From: Melieria omissa
Lineage: Eukaryota; Arthropoda; Insecta; Diptera; Ulidiidae
Reading direction: 5' to 3'
Assembly (NCBI GenBank): GCA_963971225.1
Contig: OZ020269.1
Span: forward strand, 97,447,040 to 97,511,039
DNA: 64,000 bases
The translations under genes and the position numbers were made by a program. The notes below the pieces were generated by a model. The model saw nothing but the letters and a program-made list of their open reading frames with translations, ran no database searches and was not told where the DNA came from. The first letter of the stretch is position 1, and each line of letters begins with the position of its first letter. Of the stretch, positions 24,256-36,064 are shown in pieces.

Positions 24256-24314
24256 AAACTTGGAGACATTTTGTGAAAACTATTTGGTTTACCCTGAAGT
24301 GTCAGGAATTGTGC

Positions 24315-24400
24315 TGTAGGTTAGGTTAGGTTGCGGTGGCTGCCTCTATAAGAGACACACTCGGAGGCCTGAAAGGCCCATTGTGATACCACATATTTCA
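24315..24400 (-). mobile_element. LINE 3' end with TAACC tail
   Basis: On the minus strand: TGGTATCACAATGGGCC, then AGTGTGTCTC and GGCAGCCACCGC, then a CAACCTAACCTAACCTAC tail. The same blocks end the LINE fragment at 28690-29010 (plus) and 20286-21180 (minus), so this is a very short 3' piece of that family. Confidence 0.65.
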
Positions 24401-24463
24401 CCCGTTTTTGAACTGTGTATGCAACACTGTTTTTGCCAACATATGTTACAGCACACATTTCAA

Positions 24464-24722
24464 GCGGATGGGGAAAGGGGGGGAGGGGACCTACAGTTTA
24501 ACGCCGAATCCGAACGGCGATTGGCAGTTTTTCGTTTACACTTGGAGGTTTTGCCATTGCCTGCCAAGAGCGCACTTGTGCGATTCTTGTAATTCTCATT
24601 CCCTTCATGTGGATAGCGATAGAAGTAGATGAGTTGTTCACCAGCCCGAGCCAGGAATCGAACCTGGAGCCTTTGGTATGAGGAGCCAGCGCGCTACCCG
24701 CTTGACTATCGAGGCCGATTGT
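24464..24722 (-). mobile_element. SINE with a different tRNA-like head
   Basis: On the minus strand it begins ATCGGCCTCGATAGTC, with box A TAGTCAAGCGGGTAGCGC and a T-arm CCAGGTTCGATTCCTGG that forms a perfect 5-bp stem, followed by a body that shares the GGACCTACAG and GAACGGC blocks with the SINE at 4061-4408. The two therefore share the body but not the head. No good acceptor stem, so not a working tRNA gene. Confidence 0.7.
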
Positions 24723-24934
24723 GGCTGTAAGAATGGTTCAAAACGAAAAATTATTTCCATTAATGTCTGCCAAATGCCACATATTTTTATAGTCTCAATG
24801 TTACTCTTTTCCTGAGGAGGAAAGACGTGAAGATTTATTTGGCCCAATTTCCACAAAAATTATTTCTCCATAAATATAACAATTATATAGATTTTGTATA
24901 TTATTTTTATTAGTTTTTTAATGAATTTGGAATA

Positions 24935-25355
24935 CCTTAAATTTGTTCCTAGGGGCCGGCATTTGTGGTTTGTGAGTCAAAGGTTTGAAAAGACTTGGAA
25001 TCGAAAGTCGACATAATAATTTTTTATGACATAAGTGATAAATATAACAATAAATTTGTTCCAAGAGGTGGGAATTTGTGGTTTGTGTGTCAAAATTAAA
25101 AAAAATGAGAAGTAATAAATATAACCTGCAATTTGTTCCAAGGGGTCCGCATTTGTGGTTTGCAAGTCAAAAGTTTGACAAAAACTTGAAATTGAAAGTC
25201 GACATTATCATTTTGTATGACATAAGTAATAAATATAACCTGAAATTTGTTCCAAGTGGTCCGCATTTGTGGTTTGTGAGTAAAAATTTTAGCAAAAGTG
25301 AAAAGTGGAAGGTCAACATAATCATTTTGCATGACCTAAGTGGTAAACATAACCT
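24935..25355. repeat. Tandem array, ~113-bp monomer, about 3.7 copies
   Basis: AAATTTGTTCC, GGCATTTGTGGTTTGTGAG, GTCAAA, GAAAGTCGACAT and TATGACATAAGT recur from 24937, 25051, 25129 and 25241; the second copy is shortened. The array stops at the duplication flanking the hAT element at 25363. Confidence 0.85.
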
Positions 25356-25362
25356 TTAATAT

Positions 25363-26154
25363 CAGGGCTGCAAATCATTTGAAAAATCGATGTGGTTCGG
25401 TTCAGTGGTTCGAACCATTCAAAAAAATCTTGTACCGACTCACGAACCGGTTCGTCAGGGCCTCTGAACCGCGGTTTGGTTCGTTTCAAGTGGTTCAACT
25501 TCTTTTTATAATAAGATATCATAGAATCATCACAAATATTATAGAACAATCTTTTATTTTAAATACTTATTTATTTAACAAACAATAAAAACAACATAAA
25601 ACTGAAAGGAACTTTACATTTTTAAATGCTTTGCAATAACTTTGATTAATAAAACATTGCTTTTTAATTGATTGAAGCATCAAAAGAGGTTAATGCTATT
25701 GATTTTTCATCGCTGAACACGAATTCGCTTATAAAAATGTTCCACAACGTCATTAAAAAAAGAGTTCAAGACCTTAAAATCTTTCTCAATCACTTTTAAT
25801 GAAAAATAGCATATGATCCTGACTTGTAGAAAACTAGTAAACTCCCATAACCTTCATTTGAATGATATATCTTTTTGACTTAAGTCAGAATAAAACGAAA
25901 ATACACTGAATCAATCCATAATTTTAATGAGGCAAAACTTTATTATGTCCGTTTGCATTTAAAAAGCTTGTGGTTAGTTGTAAAATTGTAAAATTATTGA
26001 ATTTTTCTTTTTTTGAACCGAAGCGAACCGAACCGTTTTAACCATTTCTGGTTTGGTTCGAGAATCCTATAATAAAATTGGTTCGGAGCAAAGTCCAAAA
26101 AAGGCGGTGGTTCGGTTCAAAACAAATTTCGTTTGAAACCGGTTTGCAGCCCTG
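25363..26154. mobile_element. Non-autonomous hAT element, 8-bp duplication
   Basis: 792-bp element with inverted ends CAGGGCTGCAAA and TTTGCAGCCCTG, flanked by the exact 8-bp duplication TTTAATAT (25355-25362 and 26155-26162). Subterminal regions carry many GGTTCGGTTC-type motifs in both orientations, as expected for transposase-binding repeats. No transposase. Confidence 0.92.
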
Positions 26155-26265
26155 TTTAATATGCTTCAAATTTAGACAAAAATTAAAATGGTATTAAAAA
26201 ACCATCATCGCTGACATAATGTGTAAAAATCACGAAAACGAATTCTGTTGTTGCCAGAAATGAAA

Positions 26266-26426
26266 TACATTAGTAGAGCTCACTCTTCATAGCATTTTAG
26301 GTGTAAAGTTGCTATCCTAGAAATCTGTCGCTAAAACTACTTTTGAGAGCATTGCTAAAATTCAAAAGTTGCTTCGATAGCAAGTTTACACCTAAAATGC
26401 TATGAAGGGTGAACTCCGCTAATGTA
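26266..26426. mobile_element. Hairpin MITE with ~50-bp arms
   Basis: 161 bp of near-perfect inverted repeat: left arm reads CTTCATAGCATTTTAGGTG, right arm is its complement, extending outward to TACATTAG on both sides; loop about 60 nt. A TA at each outer boundary suggests a Tc1/mariner-type MITE. Confidence 0.75.
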
Positions 26427-28689
26427 AAATTTACTTTGTAACGTTATTTTAGAACTGGCGTTGACGTGTTAATGATTAGAGTGTCTTTAAAGTGCCGTCA
26501 AAACTACAGCTGTTAGCTCATATATCATCAACCAATCTCTTAACTAGTATTTATATGCATCTTCCTACCGAAATCCAGAATATTGTCACCTCAAAAACGT
26601 TAGTCGTATGTTCCTTTGAGCTAAGTACAACATGCGATATATATTTTCTTAGTCGACGTTTTGCAGGTTCAGACGCACATCATTCATTCATTATAATCAT
26701 AATTATGGCAATCATAATTAAGAATTTACATACATAATCATACACAATGCAGTGCCATTCACCACTTGTAGTTGCGTGAACTTTGCTCAACTGTTTACAA
26801 TGCCGGCCTAATTTTTGTTTCCATTCATTAGCAATGTCAATTTTATTTCAAAATCATTTCTTCTACCTTGCAAAATTCGTGATTTGAGATTTAAATACAT
26901 AATACATATGCACATATGTGCTTTCTTAACGATTTTCATGCCATAAAATTTAAATTGTTGACACACAACTGTCAACGCCGACACTACGCAATGTCATATT
27001 TGTACTAAGAAAATTATCTCGCCTTGTCTTATCAACTTCGTCAAATGTGTTTACAAAAGGTAAATGTATAGAATACTCACACCAACGCGTCTTTTTAGTT
27101 CATACTAATGCAACCTTACTGCACCGAGTATAAACCGTTTAGGCTAAACAAAACAAGGTTGCATATTTAATAAAACTTTATGTTATATAAAATACTGGAA
27201 AATTTTAGATTATAATGTCATCTCGTTTGTATGAAGAACAGAACAGACTAAGAAATGTGACAAACAAGACATTCTTATGCATATATTACAAATATTTATA
27301 CTTAGATATATAGTATAGTATGTAAGTTAACGCTTTCGCCCATACAATTCATATAGAACGGGTTTATTTTCATGTCGGAAAGGGTTACATAATTTATCTA
27401 CCTATAGCAGTTAAACACAGAAATGGACTTAATAAAAGTACTTCCAACTTCTAAGTAATAAAAAATGCAGTGATTTTCATATGACGCAGCTAATAGCATT
27501 AGTCAGACAATTGATGTACGGTATATACATTATTTATATATATATATATAAATATATATATTTGATTGGCCCGACTACTCTAAGCGAAGCCTGAGTCAAG
27601 CTTATGCAACTAACTGCATTGCATTGTGAAGTACTGAGAAACAAAGGAAAATCTCCGTAAGAAAATTTGTTTAAAATTACTGTTAAATAAATCAAGATTC
27701 AAACTCATGTAAACACATTTGGCTTGTGGTTCAATGATTAATCGTTAAAACATTTCATGCAGTCGGTAGTGCAACTAAACTTTGGCATCTAAAGATTTGA
27801 CAGCAAAACTTAAGTCTGATTTGGTTGGTTCGTTACTTTGGCGATTCCTCGACATACAATTAGCGCCTTTTTTACGACTTAAATCGGTTAGTATTATTAT
27901 AGGTGTTAAACTTTTACGGTGATCTGCCTTTATAGCTATTCTGAGAGGTTAATGAAGACACGAAGCGAACCCAGCGGACATTTTACTATGTCTTCGAAAT
28001 CGATGTTCAATGAATTTCCCACATGAAGACAATGGTCTTTCACTTTCTTCACGATAGAGCTGGGTATGCGTAGAGGAAGTGGGAGATGGTTAATTTTTTT
28101 CTATTTTGGCTGAATGTCCTCAAATGGGTCTGTGATTGGGAATAATCACAGTAAGAGGTCCTCGGATATGCTATTGCTGTATCTGGGCCAAGGTGATCTA
28201 CTAATTACATCCTCAACCATTTATTGTTCGGCTTAGCAAGAAAGTTCTCGGATACCGGCTTAGTAGAATGTGATCCGTCGACTCTTTACTCTCGTGAAGA
28301 GTGGATTCTCCCCGTGTTAGTTCATTACCGTCGTCAGTCAGATATGTTGTCAGTCAGATATGGAGATTTTTCCAGTTTTTTTTATCATACAGGTAGGTTT
28401 TAAGACAAATTTTCAATCCTACTTACAATTTACTTACACATGTTTTTCTGAAATCTTTAAGCAATGGTTCTATTTAGTCGGAAAACAAGGGTTTTATTTT
28501 CAATTAATTTTTAAATATAATGATGAACTGTTTTTCTACATTATTTTTAGTACTTCTTAGAACTTGAACCAAACAATAAATAATTCAAATTTTTTTACAA
28601 CTATGTAGTATGTGGTTTTAGCATGGGCTATTAATACTATGAGTGGCTCTATTTTATTGTCCGTAACTGTATATCAAGGTATCTTGAGA
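26427..28689. other. Mostly unassigned, with a SINE tail remnant at 27561-27640
   Basis: 27561-27640 (TTTGATTGGCCCGACTACTC, then GCCTGAGTCAAGCTT and GCAACTAACTG) resembles the 3' tail of the 4.1-kb SINE and follows a TA microsatellite. The remainder has no gene or bounded repeat I can identify; 27950-28330 is GC-richer and may be a decayed retroelement. Confidence 0.4.
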
Positions 28690-29010
28690 AGATTTATTAA
28701 ACTGCAAAGGTATAATGAATGAGGCTTACTTTGAGGTGTTTGAGTCTCGGGCTGTTTTCAAATGACTTCTGTCGCAGCTGCATGGACGAACTTTTAAGAG
28801 GAAGGATGTCCTTTTTTGGCAACTTCTCCTTCGATAGTCTAGGGAATCTAGTCCAATAGTCTTGTCGGACTATTCACAGTCTACTAGGCTTCGTAAGAAT
28901 TGGTTCAATAAGTGAGAGGTTTTGGTTTGACCGCATATTTTATCACAATGGGCCGTCATGGCCTAAGTGTGTTCCTCTTGGGGCAGCCACATCCAGCTAC
29001 CTAAGTTGAA
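28690..29010 (+). pseudogene. Non-LTR retrotransposon 3' fragment
   Basis: Plus-strand frame shows FFGNFSFDSLGNL and RTIHSLLGFVRIGS, matching the C-terminal part of the LINE at 20286-21180, then 3'UTR blocks (TTATCACAATGGGCC, AAGTGTGTTCCTCTTGGGGC, AGCTACCTAA). In-frame stops present. Confidence 0.7.
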
Positions 29011-29546
29011 ATCGAGTCGGTGATCTCTTTTTAGAAGCATGCGTTAGATTTTAGACTGAAAGTTGTTAAAATTGCGAGACAATACAACAATTGGTGTTAT
29101 AAAGGCAAACAAGATCCGTGTAATGTATGCCCAACCTTACACAAAAAAATGACTCAAAATTGAACTAAAGTATGAGTGCTTTACTCTTTCAGCAAGTTAT
29201 GTGACAACGGGTGAATTTTTTTGGAGAAATCAAAACGCCAACGTTTTCTGAGTTATTACTCATATATTTTGCGTTGTTTTTTTAATTTAAAACAGCAACA
29301 TGTCTTGAACAATTTATTTATTATCTTTAAAGGTAAACGGTTCTTATGAGCGCTCGATTTAATGAGTTTCTCAGTTGATATGTTGATTTTTTTTCTTTTA
29401 ATAATTATAAATGAAACTTATCAATCAATCTAAAAAGCATTTATTCATACGATTTTGCTTATTAAATGCGTTTCTGTCAATCTTAAGCGTTCATACATTA
29501 CTTTCTTCTGATATCATGTTTCTTTTTTGTTCGTTTGCTTTTAACA

Positions 29547-30048
29547 CTCGAATGCCCTGGGAGTCAAAATAACTCCATTGAATTCAATTATTTTTGATGA
29601 CATCGGATTCTGAGGGAAATCTTGGGTGATTTTTACTATTTTTGAAGTTAAACTAAATTAAAAACTTACAACTTATTTTTCAAAATCATATCATTTAGCA
29701 TTTAAACGATTTCGTACCTTTGATTCGTTAACAAGTCATAGAAATAAGTCTAAAATTCATTCATTATTTTTAAAGAACTAAAAATAACTAAAATTGTGCT
29801 AAACCCAAACACAATGATTGTAAAAAAATGAGTAATTTTGTACTACAATAAAATATGTTTGAATCGGTTCAGATGGGCCATAGAGGTCGCGAAAGTGTTG
29901 AAAACAAATTAAAATTTAATCTGCGATTACTGACAAAAGCCATCATAGATCTTGCTGAAACTATTACAAACATTTTAAAATAAAATCTTTTTCAAAATAT
30001 CGCTACGATATGGGTTAAGGAAGGTTGGATTCACCAGACTTTCAAGTG
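29547..30048. mobile_element. TTAA-flanked element with CACTYGAA ends, family V
   Basis: 502 bp between TTAA (29543-29546) and TTAA (30049-30052). Ends CACTCGAATG and, from the other side, CACTTGAAAG. CAC termini next to TTAA occur in some piggyBac relatives. Non-coding. Confidence 0.55.
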
Positions 30049-30145
30049 TTAAATTTATCAGAAGCAACACTAAGTAAAATTATTTTCATTAGTCATTTAA
30101 ATTTATCAGAAGCAACACAAAGTAAAATTATTTTCATCATTCATG
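30049..30145. repeat. ~53-bp direct duplication
   Basis: TTAAATTTATCAGAAGCAAC, then AAGTAAAATTATTTTCAT, occurs twice back to back starting at 30049 and about 30097. Confidence 0.85.
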
Positions 30146-30822
30146 CTTCTGATAAATTTAATGAACTTTGGTTCATTAATTAGAAAAACATTTCTGTGTA
30201 AAATTCTTGTGATTGAAGTAGAGAAACAGAAAAACTTTATATCAGAAACCTGCATAAACGTGAGTAAACTGTGATTGTTTTTGATTTCTAAATTATTTAA
30301 AATAAACTTCAATGTGATATCTTAGAAGCTTTGACAGTTGTTGTGGCCAACTGTCAACGAACATTTCTTTACCCATTGCCCAATGTGTCTTTTACCTCAG
30401 CATAGGCGTCATCGACTGACTTGACTTGCTTATTAACTTTTATAGTGGGATATGTTTTTTTGTTAAAAGAAAATAATTATATAATTTTTTACATAATCTC
30501 ATAATTAATTAACTAAATAAATCCTTTTAAAGCTTTAAGAAATATATTTAGTTTTTTTTTCATAAATATACTCAACAAAGTAATCGGAGTTGAATAAGTG
30601 CGAATGATGACCCACGCAGGGTTAAGAATCTCGAAAAAGGAATGTTAAATTTATTATTTTCAATTCAATTTATTATTTCGATCTGGTATTGAATCATCAA
30701 CTGCACATATCTAACGTTAAACATAGTTTTAAGTTAAAAATTTTTATAAATAAAATAATTTAACTGCTTCATTAAAGAAATATCAAAGTTCATAAAAAGT
30801 ATTAAGCCATGAAATAATATAA

Positions 30823-31510
30823 GGGGCTAGTCAGGTAGAATCGACCATGTTTTTAAGTAATGTTTTTTTCTACAAATTTGTATTCCACATTAAAAATTTT
30901 TTTATATGTTATTTTACATAGTTTTGAGTACTGAACACAATTTTTTTAATAAATTTTCGTTTATATACGGGGGAGATATGGGCGACCGGAAGACGCCATT
31001 TTGAAACGCTGGCTGACACGATTACAGCCGATCTACTGCACCGATTTGCTTAAACTTTTTTTTATATTTTCAGAAAAGGTTTGGCTATCGCGTCAACTAC
31101 GATCATTATTGTCCATTTCTATGTAACAATGTTATGACACAATTATTAACAAAAAACAAGCAAAAAAAGAGGAAACAACTTTACAATTGCACTAAATGTT
31201 TATTTATCAATATTTTTTTTTCAGTTATAGTTCAAACGAGAGCCATTCATTTGTATTTCAAAATGAAATTTGTTTGTTTTGTTTGTTTTCAATTCATCCA
31301 AAATGAAGAAATTGTGTCAGCCAGCGTTTCAAAATGGCGTCTTCCGGTCGCCCATATCTCCCTCGGATATAAATGAAAATTTATAAAAAAAATGTTGTTC
31401 AGTACTCAAAACTATGTACAATAACATATAAACAAATTTTTAATGTGGAATACAAATTTGTATGAAAAAAAATTACTTAAAAACATGGTCGATTCTACCT
31501 GACTACCCCC
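30823..31510. mobile_element. Foldback element with ~200-bp inverted arms
   Basis: 688 bp. Outer ends GGGGCTAGTCAGGTAGAATC and, from the other side, GGGGGTAGTCAGGTAGAATC; arms run about 30823-31023 and 31308-31510 and end with a GGCTGACACGATT-type block around a 285-bp centre. ATAA(G) flanks both ends, a possible short target duplication. The open frame at 31134-31376 overlaps the right arm and is not a real gene. Confidence 0.85.
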
Positions 31511-33949
31511 ATAAGACAGTCTCTACAAGTATGTAGTCTTCAACTCATTTACTTTTCTATTCTTTATTTCTTAAACTATTCAAACTGATCTTTCAACTAT
31601 TCAACTATTTCAAATAACAGAATCGTTAAATGTATTTCTAATCAATTTTAATGTGTTATGAGAGCCGCTGCTCATGTGATTTAAATATCCAGCCTGTACA
31701 ATAAAAACAACAAAAGTAATTTAAAATACACAAAAAAACACAACAAAAACAAAACAAAAAAATCATAAAAAACCTAAGCAAATTGCCAAAAATGCAAATA
31801 CCTACAAAAAATATAATTCATCGGTGATACATTTATGGCGGCATTATGCAACAATCGAATGGATTGACCGGTTGGTGCGAGGCGGCCAATGATCTCATCT
31901 CATTGATCTAAATTTTCGATTCTATGCCACGATTTGAAATGTTGAAAACATATGTTTGATGTTGAAAGAATTAATGAATATTTGCTTTTGTCTTATAAAT
32001 TGGCACAGTGGTGTCGATTCAAAGTGTTATAAGTGGGCGCAACAAAAGTAAACTAAAGTAAAGCATCTTCCCCCTTCAAGGGACACATTGGCTTCTGTTG
32101 CTGCTTCACTGCCACCGAAAAGTGTGCGTGGGTGTTGCGTTGCGCGTCACACTTTCATATACAGTCATTTAAAATTGTTTATATTTTAATTTTTGTGACT
32201 GCTGGCCAATTAATTCAGACATTGAGTCATTAGCGTTGCGTGAGATTGCAAAAATATTAAACGAAACGACGAATCATGCCAGCAATTCAATTTGAAACCG
32301 TTCGCGCGCCCCACATACTCGCGTCGAGTTCAATTATTTTGCTATTAAATATTATTTATGTTTACACACTTGTGGCTGTGTATTCAAATGTTAACAGACA
32401 GACAGCAATAACAATTTGTAGCACAACAAGTGGTCGCACTTCTGCACACAAACACTGTAAAATGTACTGCAGTATGGATTCTTCAAGGCGGTTCGGGTAA
32501 CTACTTCGGGTGCCCTCGAAAGAGTACAACAACTTGTTAGTGGCAGTGGAACTATTTGTCGTATATAAGAAAATTATGCGAAAATATAACAAAAGAAAAG
32601 GAAATGAACTGCAAAATCAAATAATCAAATCTGAATCTGAAATCGAAATTTAATGAGAACACAAATTCTTTAAAGATTCTAAATACCAACAGTTTGAATG
32701 AGTCTGAAAACACGCTCAACCCCAAGTTGGATTCTTTTTTATAAACAATAAATAATTTATTTGCTCATAAAAAAACAACTTATGTGCAAATAAATTATTT
32801 ATGTGCAAGAATACAAAACAAATTATGTGAAAATAAATTCATTTTTGGCTATGACCACCTTTTGTTGAACTTGTTTTATTGTTCAACTTATCCTAAAATA
32901 AATAAATAATCTTTCAAACCAGCGGATTGTTAGTCTCCACTAACATTAAAATTCCTACAGGGTCTTATTAAGTCTTAAACTCGTCTACTAACAAATCGAG
33001 TCTCAGTTTAATGCTCTCACTTTTTTCTGTTATCAATTTCACTAATGATTCTCTTACCTTTTGTAACCTCATTTTTCTTCCGCACACAAACACACACACA
33101 CAGACACACACACACACCCCGTCCCACTCTCTTTCTCATTCATGTTTATCTCATCGTCAAACACTGTCGAATACATTGTTGCTGTTTTCAGTTCAATTTG
33201 GAAAACAGTTTCAAATAACTTAGCACCAAAATGTAAACACACACTGCGGCAACAATTCGAGTTTTACTTACCAGCAATTAGCAAACAACGAACAATTTAA
33301 AATGTATCGTGTTAATTCGTTTTACGATCGATTTACGATCGAAATGTGCAAATTGCTGACTGTGCAAACGCGGACAGACAAAATGCCAAGCGTCGACCGG
33401 CTCACGGCAGCAACTTAAGAAAACGACTAAACTTAAGAAACGACTAAATGGTTGTGTAGCTTGAAGCGAAGCGTTTTCATTATCGGTTGAAGCGGGCATA
33501 AAGCGGACATGAAATTTCGGCGTATACAATTAATGCGATTTTAAGCAAAATAAAAACAAACGACAAATTTATTTTCGTTTTTTTGACGCCATTTTAGGGT
33601 TCTGGGTGAATGGAATCGACTGTGTATCATAGCAAAAGAAAAAGTGAGATATAAAATAATTATGTGGAATTTTATGATCTCATAGATAAATTTGGAGTCT
33701 GAAGTTTTTACTTGGAGACAAAAATATCTTCACTTTAAAAATGTGTACTTCAACTAAAAGTAGAAAATTGATGCCACTAAACATTTGAATCATAACTGTT
33801 GATACTAATTGAATCAAGGTTAACTAACAAAAATTAATAAAATAAATAGAGTGTAGTAGATTATTAGAAAATTCCTATGAAGTTAATACAATCTCTACAA
33901 AGTTTTTCATTGAATTAAATTTAAATTGCTGAGCTTAAAATGCTGCAGC
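31511..33949. other. Intergenic with CA microsatellite
   Basis: Contains a (CA)n tract at about 33082-33119. 32030-32560 and 33220-33540 are less AT-rich and could be regulatory or untranslated exon sequence, but I see no splice or protein evidence. Confidence 0.35.
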
Positions 33950-33951
33950 GT

Positions 33952-34200
33952 AGGTTAGGTTAGGTTAGATAAGGAAGTTTGACCTCTTAATGAAGAAAAG
34001 CAGATCCGAGATGCTAGCCAGGTCCATTACGAAACTTGACCCGAGGGTATAAAGTATGCGTTTCTACAGAGCCGCGCAGTGGCACAGGAAAGAACGATAC
34101 AACAGTCTATATTTCTTCATTTCCACAACTGCTGCAAAAAACATTGGACGAGAGCCGTCATTTGATTTGAAGCAAGGCGCCATTTGCAGCTACAAACTAC
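33952..34200 (-). mobile_element. Retroelement 3' end with TAACC tail
   Basis: On the minus strand the block ends in TCTAACCTAACCTAACCTAC (33952-33971). The body differs from the 24.3-kb fragment, so a second family has the same tail type. No protein motif recovered. Confidence 0.45.
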
Positions 34201-34540
34201 AAAATTGAACAGTAACTTTATTTCAGAAAAAGAACACCAACTAAAAAGGAATTGATCTCAAAGAGTCAAGAATGGGTTAAGGCTTTAAATGAATAAAAGT
34301 AACTAAGAACGACGTATTCATTAAATTAAGATCTTCCTTATAATTATCATTACTAATGTTATCTCTTTGTCAGTGAGTCTTAATGTACATTTGGCTAAAT
34401 AAATAAATAAATAATACATTTTCAATCCGAGTTTCATTTTCATTTTCAATTGAATTTAAACTTATTGAAACTACGCTAAGTTTTTGATAGTCAACCACTA
34501 TTGGGTCAAAAATGGGTTAAAAGCTTTTTATGAAGAAACG

Positions 34541-34698
34541 CAGTGGCGGATTCAGGGTGTGTTTTGGGGGTTGAAACCCCCCCGAAATATTTGGATGACC
34601 TATAAAACTACATACAAATTAAAAGACATTTTACAAATATTAAAGAATTACTTTTTGAAACCCCCCCCCCCCGAAATATGTTTCTGAATCCGCGCCTG
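34541..34698. mobile_element. hAT-type MITE copy 2, 8-bp duplication
   Basis: 158 bp, starting CAGTGGCGGATTCAGG and ending CTGAATCCGCGCCTG, with G or C runs near both ends; flanked by the exact 8-bp duplication AAGAAACG (34533-34540 and 34699-34706). Same family as 15405-15559. Confidence 0.9.
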
Positions 34699-34832
34699 AA
34701 GAAACGTGTTTAATGGGCTAATATCCTTTAAAGTCGGGGAAATTTCTTAGAATTAGAAAAAAGGGTATATTTGCACTGACACCAGAGATGATCTATTGTG
34801 AGAATCAGTAGTAATCTGCCTCGTATTTGTAA

Positions 34833-35057
34833 CCCTTCAGGACAGTGTTTAATTTTAATAACCAAAATATTCCTGGTAGAAATGTTCTTATGCTATGAGA
34901 GTTGGGGCTAGAAAATTATGTTGAATGCTCATGCATCCTTTCATTTGGGGACATATAATTCGATTGAATATTTTGCGTGGGTTATGAGTTCGAAATAATT
35001 TCTTTCAAGGGCATTAAAAGCTTAGTGGGACGTATCATCCCAGTAGTACCGAAAGGG
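34833..35057. mobile_element. Possible TTAA-type MITE, family W
   Basis: 225 bp between GTAA (34829-34832) and TTAA (35058-35061), ends CCCTTCAGGAC and TACCGAAAGGG. Inverted ends match only over about 5 bp, so the call is weaker than for P, Q, R and S. Confidence 0.4.
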
Positions 35058-35140
35058 TTAAGTTTTTTGAAATTTAAACCCTGTCATATGGAACATATGT
35101 TAAAATATTTGTAGGGAAACATGAATTATTAAGCTTTTAA

Positions 35141-35662
35141 CCCTTTCGACCCCAAAGTTGCCTGAGAGCAACTTCACCTATTTGTCATCTTATAGAGAAA
35201 TCTACGATTTATTTATGGGTTTAATTTAAGTAGGCACCAACAAATTAATATTTTTAGAAGTGAATTTAAAGCAAATTAAAAAAATTTTACTGTTATCCCC
35301 AAAATAATTTCCAATAATTTGCAGCGATATCAGGGAAAGTTTGTGTTCTAATTGAAGTCCACGAATTGGGCGCGTTTGATCAAAACCCTGTTTCTTTAAT
35401 AATGGTTAAAAAAAATCATAAAGTGATAATTTTGTATTTTAACATAAATATTAAATAATTTTTCCGTAATTAAAAAATATTGATACAAAATTTATTTAAC
35501 TCGTTTTAAGCTTAAATTGTTCAAAAGTAAACTAGCCCTAGAACTCAAACAAAGAGGCGTGGCGAATTCAAATGTAGTGTGCTCACTTCTTAGTCAATTG
35601 TTTCATGATTTAAATACCAAAAAGTAATATCGTGACACAGAGTAAAATTGGGATCAAAAGGG
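35141..35662 (+). mobile_element. TTAA-flanked piggyBac-type MITE, family P copy 3
   Basis: 522 bp between TTAA at 35137-35140 and 35663-35666, ends CCCTTTCGACCCC and ATCAAAAGGG. Collinear with copy 1 (12249-12775) over its whole length, e.g. TTATCCCCAAAATAAT and CAGGGAAAGTTTGTGTTC blocks. Confidence 0.88.
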
Positions 35663-35846
35663 TTAAAGTTGTTCAAAATGTTCCAAATACAAAAAAAAAT
35701 AAAAATGGAAGAGGATTGTTTTTCACATTGATCCATAGTTCTTGAGTGGATTCTTTTAGTGGTCCAGTGGCGATCGTTGACCTTTAGAAACTAAAACAAA
35801 TTAACCCAACTGAGCCGATAGCGCCGATAGTTTAATCGCAAGTTAA

Positions 35847-36060
35847 CACTAGAAATACTGCAAGTTTTCCATACCTAGGAAGACTACATATTATATACGC
35901 TGATATCTCGAAAAGTATACATAGAGTTTGGCCAATTGTTGTTGTAGAACCCTAATTGTGGAACTAATTGTAGAACCCAATAAAAAAGTCATCGCAGTAA
36001 GAGTTGATAGAACTACTAAAGAAAATACAGATATTTAAAACTGCAATGGACTTTCCAGTG
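35847..36060 (+). mobile_element. TTAA-flanked element with CACTRGAAA ends, family T copy 1
   Basis: 214 bp between TTAA (35843-35846) and TTAA (36061-36064), ends CACTAGAAATACTGCAAG and, from the right, CACTGGAAAG. A truncated copy is at 61131-61257. Non-coding. Confidence 0.65.
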
Positions 36061-36064
36061 TTAA

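Noticed and set aside
24640..24722. Possible tRNA gene on the minus strand
   Set aside because: The T-arm is perfect, but no acceptor stem or standard 7-nt anticodon loop can be formed and it leads into a SINE body.
27329..27388. Tiny TTAA-CGCTTTCG ... GGAAAGGG-TTAC unit
   Set aside because: Only about 55 bp with mutated ends; cannot be told from chance or a stub of a family P/Q element.
33952..33971. Telomere-like TTAGG repeats
   Set aside because: Only about three units and attached to a retroelement 3' end; not evidence of a telomere.
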